Source: Nitrospirota bacterium (lineage in GTDB: Bacteria; Nitrospirota; Nitrospiria; Nitrospirales; UBA8639). From it: a stretch of 9,730 nucleotides of DNA. The notes beneath the pieces are model-generated. The model did no database searches, was not told the origin of the DNA, and saw nothing but the letters and a program-made list of their open reading frames with translations. Both the position numbers and the translations under genes were made by a program. How positions within the stretch are numbered: the first letter of the stretch is position 1; each line of letters starts with the position of its first letter. The DNA is taken from NCBI GenBank assembly GCA_020348185.1, contig CP070743.1, positions 2,338,170 to 2,347,899 on the forward strand, given 5' to 3'. This document shows positions 1-5,410 of the stretch, piece by piece.

Positions 1-786
1 GGCATGATGACCCCCTCGTCTTCTGTTGTGGCTCAGATGGGAGGGTTAGTCTTTTTGTTAGCGTTATCGTATTTTGGTTTAGTGATTGGTATTCGTGTTG
101 GAAAAGAGGGCTGGCCAACATCGTCTCCTTCGCCAAAAGCTCCGAAGGAGTCGGACACCTCATTAAAGCTCTTAGACACCAGCGTGATTATCGATGGCCG
201 AATTGCCGATCTCTGTGAAACCGGCTTTATTGAAGGAACGCTCATCGTTCCACAATTCATTCTTCTGGAGCTCCAACATATCTCGGATTCATCTGATGGG
301 CTCAAACGTGCTCGTGGAAGACGTGGGCTGGACGTCCTGAACGCCATTCAAAAAATGTCGAATGTCACCGTGACGATTACGGAAGAGGATTTCCCCAATG
401 TCAAAGAAGTCGATTCGAAACTTGTGGAGTTAGCCAAGAAAATCGACGCGAAGATTTTCACCAACGATTTAAACCTGAATAAAGTGGCAGGGATACAAGG
501 GGTGAAGATTCTGAATATCAATGAATTGTGCAACGCGTTGAAGCCGGTCGTCTTGCCGGGTGAAACGATGCGTGTCTTTGTCCTCAAGGAAGGAAAGGAA
601 GCGGGTCAAGGTGTGGCATATCTTGATGATGGCACCATGATTGTTATCGATCATGCCAAGCGGTGGATTGGGAAAAATGTGGATGTGATGGTTACCAGTG
701 TGCTCCAAACCAGTGCCGGACGGATGATTTTTACTCGCCTCAAAGAAGAAACCGAACGCGAGGAGTTGAGTTTCGCGCGTGTCTAA
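1..786 (+). CDS. PIN/TRAM-domain membrane-anchored RNase-like protein, probably 5'-truncated by the window edge
   Basis: Counting from the ATG at position 4, residues about 12-31 form a hydrophobic membrane segment, followed by a Ser/Pro/Lys-rich linker to about 54. A PIN domain follows: LLDTSVIIDGR gives Asp58 and Asp64, FILLELQ gives Glu89, GLD gives Asp110 and FTND gives Asp155, which are the expected acidic metal-site residues of a PIN nuclease. Residues about 187-248 look like a TRAM RNA-binding domain. This is the architecture of the B. subtilis YacL family. YacL-type proteins usually carry several N-terminal membrane helices and are about 350 residues, whereas only the last helix is visible here. 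The frame is open to base 1, so the true start is probably upstream; ATG 4 or ATG 7 remains possible. The physiological RNA target is unknown. The stop overlaps ispD by 8 nt, which suggests coupled translation. Confidence 0.88.
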   Translation, partial: GMMTPSSSVVAQMGGLVFLLALSYFGLVIGIRVGKEGWPTSSPSPKAPKESDTSLKLLDTSVIIDGRIADLCETGFIEGTLIVPQFILLELQHISDSSDGLKRARGRRGLDVLNAIQKMSNVTVTITEEDFPNVKEVDSKLVELAKKIDAKIFTNDLNLNKVAGIQGVKILNINELCNALKPVVLPGETMRVFVLKEGKEAGQGVAYLDDGTMIVIDHAKRWIGKNVDVMVTSVLQTSAGRMIFTRLKEETEREELSFARV

Positions 787-1477
787 CCGTGTTGCCGCTG
801 TGATTCCGGCCGCTGGCCTGGGGACCAGAATGGGTGGTAACTTCCCCAAACAGTACCTCAAGATCGGTGGTGTTCCTCTTCTTGTGTATCCACTCCGGAT
901 TCTTGATGCTATTGAGGCGATAACAGAAATTATATTAGCGGTGCCGGAGGCAGATCTGGGCTATTGCCAGGATGAAATTGTTCAAGGATTCGGTGTCAAA
1001 AAGGTTTCTCAGGTGGTTGCCGGTGGTCGACGACGCCAAGACAGCGTGCGGAATGCCCTCTCTGCGGTTACCCCTTCACCTGAGTTTGTCCTTGTTCATG
1101 ATGCGGCTAGGCCGTTTGTGACGGTCTCAATTGTGAAACATGCGCTGGAAACGGCCTATCAAATCGGAGGGGCTGTCGTCGCGATACCAATGCCGGATAC
1201 GGTCAAACGGGTGGATGCCACAGGTCGCATTCAAGAGACGCTCAGACGTGACCCCTTGTGGTTAATTCAAACCCCGCAGGTGTTTCGGTTTTCCTGGCTT
1301 GTTGAAGCTCATCAATTTGCGGAAACGAAAGGACTAGAGGTGACCGATGACGCCGCGCTCATTGAACAGCTTGGGTATCCCGTCTCCGTCGTTCAAGGCA
1401 GTTCCACGAATATCAAAATTACCAGGCCGGAAGATTTACAACTCGGGGAAGCGATCCTCGCCAGCCAACACACCTAA
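779..1477 (+). CDS. ispD: 2-C-methyl-D-erythritol 4-phosphate cytidylyltransferase (IspD)
   Basis: IspD joins CTP and MEP to form CDP-methylerythritol plus pyrophosphate, the third step of the cytosolic MEP isoprenoid pathway. The 232-residue product has normal family length. The N-terminal nucleotide-binding signature PAAGLGTRMG (residues 10-19, Arg17) is followed by Lys24. VHDAARPF at 106-113 holds the metal-binding Asp108. RRDPLW (156-161), QTPQVF (164-169), the DDAALIE stretch (190-196) and NIKITRPEDL with Lys213 complete the family pattern. The start is GTG, inside the end of the PIN/TRAM gene. GAGGAG at 760-765 is the nearest ribosome-binding site, 13 nt upstream, which is long, so coupling to the upstream gene may matter. 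No better in-frame start is visible. ispF follows after a repeat-bearing gap. Confidence 0.97.
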   Translation: MSNRVAAVIPAAGLGTRMGGNFPKQYLKIGGVPLLVYPLRILDAIEAITEIILAVPEADLGYCQDEIVQGFGVKKVSQVVAGGRRRQDSVRNALSAVTPSPEFVLVHDAARPFVTVSIVKHALETAYQIGGAVVAIPMPDTVKRVDATGRIQETLRRDPLWLIQTPQVFRFSWLVEAHQFAETKGLEVTDDAALIEQLGYPVSVVQGSSTNIKITRPEDLQLGEAILASQHT

Positions 1478-1578
1478 TTTCCCACTCATCATGCGGAAAC
1501 ATTTTTCCCTCTCCTTATAAGGGAGAGGGTTAGGGTGAGGGTGGAAGGTAACCAAAACATGCAAAACCCCTAATTTCC
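1473..1578. repeat. 10-bp direct repeats (1473-1482 and 1569-1578) bracketing an 86-bp segment
   Basis: CCTAATTTCC occurs exactly at 1473-1482, where it includes the ispD stop TAA, and again at 1569-1578. The 86 bp between them hold the G-rich REP-like element. Just inside the repeats are further related words, CATGCGGAAAC near the left end and CATGCAAAAC near the right end. The arrangement resembles a target-site duplication around a small non-coding insertion. It could also be a chance or slippage duplication. Confidence 0.5.
1507..1546 (+). repeat. REP-like intergenic element: 8-bp hairpin plus G-quadruplex motif, copy 1
   Basis: CCCTCTCC at 1507-1514 pairs perfectly with GGAGAGGG at 1522-1529 across a TTATAAG loop. 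From 1521 four GGG runs are separated by AGA, TTA and TGA, giving a canonical G3N3 quadruplex pattern over 1521-1541. The hairpin and the quadruplex share bases and would be mutually exclusive. A degraded second copy lies at 5290-5314. Similar words (CCCTCACCC, CCCTCTCCC) are common in dispersed intergenic repeats of many bacteria; membership of a named REP family is not established here. No T-run follows the hairpin, so it is not a standard terminator. Confidence 0.65.
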
Positions 1579-1601
1579 TGATAGGCTTATTGGTAGGACG
1601 T

Positions 1602-2078
1602 ATGAGAATTGGTCAAGGATATGACATTCACCCCCTTCGCGAGGGGCGGCGGTTAATTTTAGGTGGAATTCACATTCCCCATTCCCATGGGTTAGACGGC
1701 CATTCCGATGCCGATGCATTGGTTCATGCCGTCTGTGATGCTCTACTCGGGGCGATGGGGGAGGGGGACATTGGTGGAAAATATCCCAGTTCAGACCCTC
1801 GGTTTAAAGACTTTTCCAGCTTGTCTATGCTGAAAGAAATTGCGGAAACACTTGCAAATAAGGGGTTTCGACTTGTTAATCTAGATACCGTCATCCTGGC
1901 CCAGGCCCCGCGACTAGGACCTTACCTCGAGGAAATGGAAAATTCCATGGCCGATGTGTTGAAAGTGGATCGGGATCAAATAAATGTCAAAGTCAAAAGT
2001 GGTGAAGGACTTGGTATGATCGGCCGAGGCGAGGGTATGGCCGCCCAAGCGGTATGTTTAATTGAGAAGATATCGTGA
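1602..2078 (+). CDS. ispF: 2-C-methyl-D-erythritol 2,4-cyclodiphosphate synthase (IspF)
   Basis: IspF cyclises CDP-methylerythritol 2-phosphate to methylerythritol cyclodiphosphate with release of CMP, the fifth MEP step; the family is a soluble homotrimer with a zinc at each active site. The 158-residue protein begins MRIGQGYDIH, with zinc ligands Asp8 and His10, and His42 in ALVHAV, matching E. coli numbering. HSDAD (34-38), GEGDIGGKYP (53-62) and the C-terminal GEGLGMIGRGEG (134-145, Glu135) complete the family pattern. The Thr-Thr pair usual before Glu135 is Lys132-Ser133 here, a variation that keeps one hydroxyl. I chose ATG 1602 because family members start immediately before this motif; an in-frame TTG at 1590 would add four residues. 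Neither start has a strong ribosome-binding site. ispE, which acts between IspD and IspF, is not in the window. Confidence 0.96.
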   Translation: MRIGQGYDIHPLREGRRLILGGIHIPHSHGLDGHSDADALVHAVCDALLGAMGEGDIGGKYPSSDPRFKDFSSLSMLKEIAETLANKGFRLVNLDTVILAQAPRLGPYLEEMENSMADVLKVDRDQINVKVKSGEGLGMIGRGEGMAAQAVCLIEKIS

Positions 2079-2082
2079 TCCA

Positions 2083-2127
2083 GGGGAAGGTCCAATGTCT
2101 TATGTTCAAAGTTGAAGAACCTCCTCC
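2083..2127 (+). promoter_or_regulatory. Possible cysE leader hairpin that masks a Shine-Dalgarno sequence
   Basis: The purine-rich GGGGAAGGT at 2083-2091 can pair with ACCTCCTCC at 2119-2127 as a 9-position stem with one A-C mismatch and one G-U pair. The right arm contains CCTCCT, the sequence of the 16S anti-Shine-Dalgarno itself. The loop is long (27 nt), so stability is uncertain. The only recognisable ribosome-binding site upstream of cysE would be hidden in this structure. This is a reading from base pairing alone. Confidence 0.25.
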
Positions 2128-2155
2128 CGCCTATCAAATGACCTCATATGTTTAA
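2102..2155 (+). other. 17-codon leader ORF overlapping the cysE start codon
   Basis: An ATG at 2102 opens a 17-residue frame (MFKVEEPPPAYQMTSYV) that ends at TAA 2153-2155, so its stop overlaps the cysE ATG at 2148-2150. GGGGAAGG at 2083-2090 lies upstream, though it is better spaced for an out-of-frame ATG at 2095 that encodes only six residues. Translation of this leader could deliver ribosomes to cysE, which has no ribosome-binding site of its own. The peptide contains no Cys run and only one Ser, so a classical attenuation peptide is not indicated. It may not be translated. Confidence 0.22.
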
Positions 2156-2798
2156 CTCCATTTCACGAGATTTTAAGGCGGCATTAGAACGTGACCCGGC
2201 AGCCACCAGTCGGTTAGAGGTGTTCTTTACCTATTCGGGTTTTCACGCTCTGTTGGCGTATCGGGTGGCTCATTGGCTTTTGTCTCATAAGATCCCATTT
2301 TTGCCGAGGTTCCTTTCGCAAACTGCTCGATGGCTCACAGGAGTTGAAATTCATCCCGGGGCAAAGATCGGCACGGGGTTTTTTATTGATCACGGCATGG
2401 GGGTCGTGATTGGGGAAACCACGGAGATCGGAGATTTTGTCACGTTGTTTCAAGGGGTCACGTTAGGTGGAACCGGCAAAGAACGGGGAAAGCGGCATCC
2501 TACCTTAGGCAATCATGTGGTCGTGGGTGCAGGTGCCAAAGTGCTGGGGGGGATTCGCATCGGGGACAATGTGAAAGTGGGCGCGAATGCGGTCGTCCTC
2601 CGGTCCGTCCCGCCCAATTCGACTGTCGTGGGCAATCCCGGTCGTATCGTCAAATATGATGGTGCGCGTCTTCCTGAGGCGACGATGGATCACACCAATA
2701 TCCCGGACCCGATTGCCGAACGGTTTGAGGCCATGGAACGGGAATTGATTGATTTGCGAAAGCAGGTCGAGAATCCGAACAATCCGAACCCGCAATAA
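2148..2798 (+). CDS. cysE: Serine O-acetyltransferase (CysE, short form)
   Basis: CysE transfers acetyl from acetyl-CoA to L-serine, committing serine to cysteine synthesis in the cytosol. The 216-residue product has a short helical N-terminal domain (1-62) and a left-handed beta-helix of hexapeptide repeats (about 66-168). Catalytic-region signatures are EIHPGAKIG (67-75), DHGMGVVIGET (81-91, His82) and GGTGKERGKRHP (107-118, His117). E. coli CysE has 273 residues; this is the shorter form that lacks the N-terminal extension, as in B. subtilis. A helix at about 185-207 is followed by an Asn/Pro-rich tail ending in PQ. The C-terminal Ile that docks into cysteine synthase in many CysE proteins is absent. 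The in-frame stop at 2139-2141 forces initiation at ATG 2148 or later, although no Shine-Dalgarno sequence is visible there. The short homoserine-acetyltransferase-like relatives are excluded by the GGTGK motif and domain order. Confidence 0.95.
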   Translation: MFNSISRDFKAALERDPAATSRLEVFFTYSGFHALLAYRVAHWLLSHKIPFLPRFLSQTARWLTGVEIHPGAKIGTGFFIDHGMGVVIGETTEIGDFVTLFQGVTLGGTGKERGKRHPTLGNHVVVGAGAKVLGGIRIGDNVKVGANAVVLRSVPPNSTVVGNPGRIVKYDGARLPEATMDHTNIPDPIAERFEAMERELIDLRKQVENPNNPNPQ

Positions 2799-2863
2799 TA
2801 TTCTGAATCATGGACGACTTTAGGTCATTTGGTTTTTGACATTGACTGTAAATGAACACGAAT

Positions 2864-2869
2864 GGAGGG
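2864..2869 (+). promoter_or_regulatory. Ribosome-binding site fixing the aldolase start at GTG 2877
   Basis: GGAGGG lies 7 nt before GTG 2877, an ideal spacing. It overlaps an in-frame ATG at 2862 that has no purine-rich sequence upstream. The longer start would therefore place the ribosome-binding site inside the gene, which argues for GTG. Confidence 0.75.
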
Positions 2870-2876
2870 ACAACTC

Positions 2877-3818
2877 GTGACCGAAACTATGGGTATCACT
2901 AAACGGGTGAAAGAGATTTTGAGTTGGTATGAAGGTGCCAGTCCGGGGATTCTGACCAATCTTGCTCGACTGTTGATGAGCGGACAATTGAAGGGAACGG
3001 GTCGATTAGTGATTCTACCCGTCGATCAGGGTTTTGAGCATGGTCCGGCTCGTAGTTTTGCCACCAATCCGGGAGGATATAATCCTCATTATCATTTCGA
3101 GTTGGGAATTGAGGCCGGGTGTAACGCTTATGCCGCTCCGCTTGGGTTTTTGGAGGGTGGAGCTGCTGAATTTGCTGGACAGATTCCGCTTATTCTCAAA
3201 CTGAACAATAACGATTCTCTTTTTTCAACCAAGGACCCGAATTCCGCCATTACGGGAAGTGTCAAAGATGCGTTAAGACTGGGTTGCTGTGCAGTGGGGT
3301 ACACCATATACCCTGGCTCTGCGAATGCTCAACATATGTATCAGCACCTGAGAGAGATTGCGGAGGAAGCCAAGTCCTATGGATTGGCGGTCGTGGTGTG
3401 GTCGTACCCTCGAGGGGCAGGCCTAAGCAAAGAGGGAGAAACGGCCATTGATGTCGCGGCCTATGCCGCGCAAATTGCGGCCCAACTCGGAGCGCATATT
3501 ATAAAAGTGAAAATGCCATCGGAGCATATCGAACAGGCTGCGGCGAAAAAAGTGTATGAGGCTGAGAAAATTCCCATTGCTTCCCCAGTTGATCGAGTCC
3601 GCCATGTGGTTCAAAGTGCCTTCAACGGTCGAAGAATTGTGATCTTCAGTGGAGGGGCAAAGGGAGAAGATCAAAAGTTGTTTGATGAGGCTCGAGCGAT
3701 TCGAGATGGAGGAGGCTTTGGCTCAATTATCGGAAGGAATTCTTTCCAGCGCTCCAAACCTCAAGCCCTGGAATTCCTCGGCACGATTATGAAGATTTAT
3801 GCCGGAGAGTTAAAGTAA
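2877..3818 (+). CDS. fbaB: Class I fructose-bisphosphate aldolase, DhnA/archaeal type
   Basis: This family interconverts fructose 1,6-bisphosphate with dihydroxyacetone phosphate and glyceraldehyde 3-phosphate through a Schiff-base lysine, in the cytosol, without a divalent metal. The 313-residue product has a TIM-barrel pattern. LPVDQGFEHGP at 47-57 is the family signature; GAHIIKVKMP at 205-214 carries the probable Schiff-base lysine (Lys210 or Lys212). IFSGGAKGE (256-264) and GSIIGRNSFQR (282-292) form the phosphate-binding loops. The GTG start is preferred over ATG 2862 because of the ribosome-binding site at 2864-2869. The gene is separated from cysE by 78 nt and ends facing gdhA. In an autotroph that fixes carbon through the reductive TCA cycle it would run in the gluconeogenic direction; that physiology is inferred. 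Related DhnA-type aldolases with other substrates cannot be fully excluded. Confidence 0.92.
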   Translation: MTETMGITKRVKEILSWYEGASPGILTNLARLLMSGQLKGTGRLVILPVDQGFEHGPARSFATNPGGYNPHYHFELGIEAGCNAYAAPLGFLEGGAAEFAGQIPLILKLNNNDSLFSTKDPNSAITGSVKDALRLGCCAVGYTIYPGSANAQHMYQHLREIAEEAKSYGLAVVVWSYPRGAGLSKEGETAIDVAAYAAQIAAQLGAHIIKVKMPSEHIEQAAAKKVYEAEKIPIASPVDRVRHVVQSAFNGRRIVIFSGGAKGEDQKLFDEARAIRDGGGFGSIIGRNSFQRSKPQALEFLGTIMKIYAGELK

Positions 3819-3867
3819 TTCTTGTAAAAATAAAGTATTAGTTTAATCGTTGACGGAAAAGCAAATG

Positions 3868-3900
3868 AAAAGTAAGTTTCGTTAACCCGAAACTTCTTTT
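3868..3900. terminator. Bidirectional intrinsic terminator between fbaB and gdhA, made of GTTTCG repeat units
   Basis: AAGTTTCG at 3874-3881 pairs perfectly with CGAAACTT at 3888-3895 across a TTAACC loop. After one bulged T (3873) the stem extends with AAAAG at 3868-3872 pairing with CTTTT at 3896-3900, so each strand ends in a short T run. It lies between two convergent stop codons, where a shared terminator is expected. The stem is A/T-rich with few G-C pairs and may be only moderately efficient. Its arms are one inverted pair of the GTTTCGR heptamer that also forms arrays at 5340-5367 and 9151-9240. Confidence 0.7.
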
Positions 3901-3904
3901 AAAC

Positions 3905-5176
3905 CTACGGATACAACCCCCTAGCCAGATGGGCCTGGGCGACTCGATCAATCCCGTTGATCAGTGCGGCCATTCGCATGTTGGTCTTTTGAGTCTGAGA
4001 GAAGGAGAGGGTCCGCTGAAAGGCGGAAGCCAAAATGTCTTTGAGACGATCCCGAATATCCATATCCTTCCAAAAGAATCGTTGGACATCTTGAACCCAT
4101 TCGAAGTAGGACACGATAACCCCGCCTGAATTCGCCAAAATATCAGGGATCGTAAAAATCCCTTTCTCTTCCAATATTTGATCGGCCTCGAGAGTCGTCG
4201 GCCCATTGGCCCCTTCAGTTAAAATGCGACACAACAGTCGATCCGCATTTTTAATCGTGATTTGTTCAGCCACGGCAGCAGGTATGAGAACGGTACAATT
4301 GACGGTGAGTAACTCTTCGTTGGTCACCTTGTCTCCGAATTTCATCGTGTGAATACGCTGGCCTTCTTCTTTGTGAATTCGAATGATTTCCGGTATGTCT
4401 AAACCCTTAGGATTATAGATTCCTCCAATATGGTCGCTGATTGCCACGACTTTGGCTCCGATTTGGCTCATGATGTGAGCGGTGTGTGCTCCGACATTTC
4501 CAAACCCTTGAATCGCAACCGAGGTGTCAGCGAGATTGATCTTCAGATGTTTCAGCGCCTCGAGGGTGACATCGACCACACCCCGCCCCGTGGCCTCCTC
4601 TCGTCCTAAACTTCCCCCGATAGAAAGGGGTTTTCCTGTAACCACCCCAGGTACCGCATAGCCAACCTGTTGACTATAGGTATCCATAAGCCAGGCCATG
4701 ACTTGAGCGTTTGTACCAATGTCCGGAGCGGGAATATCCTTATCCGGCCCGATGATGGGGAAAATTTCTGCGGCGTAGCGCCTCGTCAAACGTTCGAGTT
4801 CACCCAGGGATAAATCAGCGGCGTGAACCGTGATGCCACCCTTTGCGCCCCCAAAAGGCAGGCCGGCCAGGGCTGTTTTCCATGTCATCCACATGGCTAA
4901 AGCGGCGACCTCTCCAAGATTGACATCCTGATGATACCGAATACCACCCTTTGAAGGGCCTCGGGCGGAATCATGTTGTACCCGATACCCCATAAATACC
5001 TTTACATTTCCATCGTCCATCCGAACCGGAAGGCTCACAGAGAGGGACCTTTGTGGGGACTTTAGTCGTTCGTGCAGATTGGGATCCAAATGCATGGCTT
5101 TCGCGGCCTGATCGAATTGTGCCACGGCTAAGCGAAACTCGGGTTGGTCAAGCTCGGGGATTACGGAAAGACTCAT
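3905..5176 (-). CDS. gdhA: Glutamate dehydrogenase (Glu/Leu/Phe/Val family)
   Basis: The enzyme interconverts glutamate with 2-oxoglutarate and ammonium, using NAD(P)(H), in the cytosol. The 423-residue product has normal length for the hexameric class. Substrate and catalytic residues are visible: GPSKGGIRYH (Lys76), MTWKTALAGLPFGGAKGGI (Lys100 and Lys112) and PAPDIGTN (catalytic Asp152). The nucleotide-binding fold carries GFGNVG at 224-229, and LTEGANGPTT lies at 319-328. The frame extends to a TTG 30 nt further upstream, but AAGGA (5185-5189 on the complementary strand) sits 8 nt before the ATG ending at 5176, so I take that start. Cofactor preference cannot be read safely from the motifs. 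A leucine or phenylalanine dehydrogenase is less likely given the length and the K-P-D motif set. A repeat-bearing gap of about 230 nt separates it from truA, so it probably has its own promoter. Confidence 0.95.
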   Translation of the reverse strand: MSLSVIPELDQPEFRLAVAQFDQAAKAMHLDPNLHERLKSPQRSLSVSLPVRMDDGNVKVFMGYRVQHDSARGPSKGGIRYHQDVNLGEVAALAMWMTWKTALAGLPFGGAKGGITVHAADLSLGELERLTRRYAAEIFPIIGPDKDIPAPDIGTNAQVMAWLMDTYSQQVGYAVPGVVTGKPLSIGGSLGREEATGRGVVDVTLEALKHLKINLADTSVAIQGFGNVGAHTAHIMSQIGAKVVAISDHIGGIYNPKGLDIPEIIRIHKEEGQRIHTMKFGDKVTNEELLTVNCTVLIPAAVAEQITIKNADRLLCRILTEGANGPTTLEADQILEEKGIFTIPDILANSGGVIVSYFEWVQDVQRFFWKDMDIRDRLKDILASAFQRTLSFSQTQKTNMRMAALINGIDRVAQAHLARGLYP

Positions 5177-5184
5177 CGGAATCA

Positions 5185-5189
5185 TCCTT
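5185..5189 (-). promoter_or_regulatory. Ribosome-binding site of gdhA
   Basis: AAGGA on the minus strand, 8 nt before the ATG at 5176-5174. It decides against the upstream TTG at 5206, which has no purine-rich site, and against the ATG at 5185, which overlaps it. Confidence 0.65.
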
Positions 5190-5289
5190 TTCAGGTAAGA
5201 GCCCAATCAGGTTGTCAATATTATTCTATCATGAAATTGGCCACTGCAGGGATTTTTGAATTGTTGCCAAGCGAGGGAAGGGGAAACCA

Positions 5290-5314
5290 GGGGGAGAGGG
5301 TAGGGTGAGGGGGG
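5290..5314 (+). repeat. G-rich REP-like element, degraded copy 2 (G-quadruplex motif)
   Basis: Runs of five, three, three and six G are separated by AGA, TA and TGA, matching copy 1 at 1521-1544 except for one missing T in the middle loop and a T-to-G change near the end. The left hairpin arm (CCCTCTCC) of copy 1 is absent. The G-rich strand is the template strand for the flanking truA and gdhA genes. It lies 23-30 nt from the start of the heptamer array, making the truA-gdhA gap a cluster of repeats. Confidence 0.6.
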
Positions 5315-5339
5315 AAATCCGGCCTCAAGGCATTTTAAC

Positions 5340-5367
5340 CCGAAACTTGAAACCCGAAACCTGAAAC
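5340..5367 (-). repeat. Tandem heptamer array, four units of YYGAAAC (reverse complement GTTTCRR)
   Basis: Four units sit in perfect 7-bp phase: CCGAAAC at 5340, TTGAAAC at 5347, CCGAAAC at 5354 and CTGAAAC at 5361. The 14-mer TTAACCCGAAACTT at 5335-5348 is identical to 3882-3895 in the fbaB/gdhA terminator. On the minus strand it reads as the same GTTTCGR unit that occurs at 9151-9240. Confidence 0.75.
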
Positions 5368-5369
5368 TG

Positions 5370-5410
5370 TTTTGACACGGGCTTTTTCAACATCTTGGAA
5401 CGTGTCAAAA
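5370..5410. repeat. Perfect 10-bp inverted repeat overlapping the truA stop codon
   Basis: TTTTGACACG at 5370-5379 is the exact reverse complement of CGTGTCAAAA at 5401-5410, with 21 nt between. Inside the loop TTCAA (5386-5390) can pair with TTGGAA (5395-5400) if one G bulges, lengthening the structure. The right arm contains the truA stop (complement of 5405-5407). On the truA transcript no T-run follows the second arm, so a classic intrinsic terminator is not supported; it may instead stabilise the 3' end or be a protein site. Confidence 0.55.

Noticed and set aside
469..861. 130-codon minus-strand frame opposite the PIN/TRAM gene and ispD
   Set aside because: It lies antisense to two genes with complete family motifs and has no recognisable domain; it is a shadow of their codon bias.
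1507..1529. Intrinsic terminator after ispD
   Set aside because: The hairpin is G/C-rich but is followed by a G-rich stretch, not a T-run.
2505..2795. 96-codon minus-strand frame opposite cysE
   Set aside because: It is fully antisense to the conserved hexapeptide-repeat gene and has no family signature.
2836..2853. TTGACA at 2836-2841 as a promoter for the aldolase gene
   Set aside because: No acceptable -10 occurs at 16-18 bp spacing; GTAAAT at 2848 is too close.
2862..2876. ATG 2862 as the aldolase start
   Set aside because: No ribosome-binding site precedes it, and the ideal GGAGGG for GTG 2877 lies inside the extra codons.
5177..5206. TTG 5206 as the gdhA start
   Set aside because: The AAGGA site at 5185-5189 serves the ATG ending at 5176, and family members do not need the additional ten residues.
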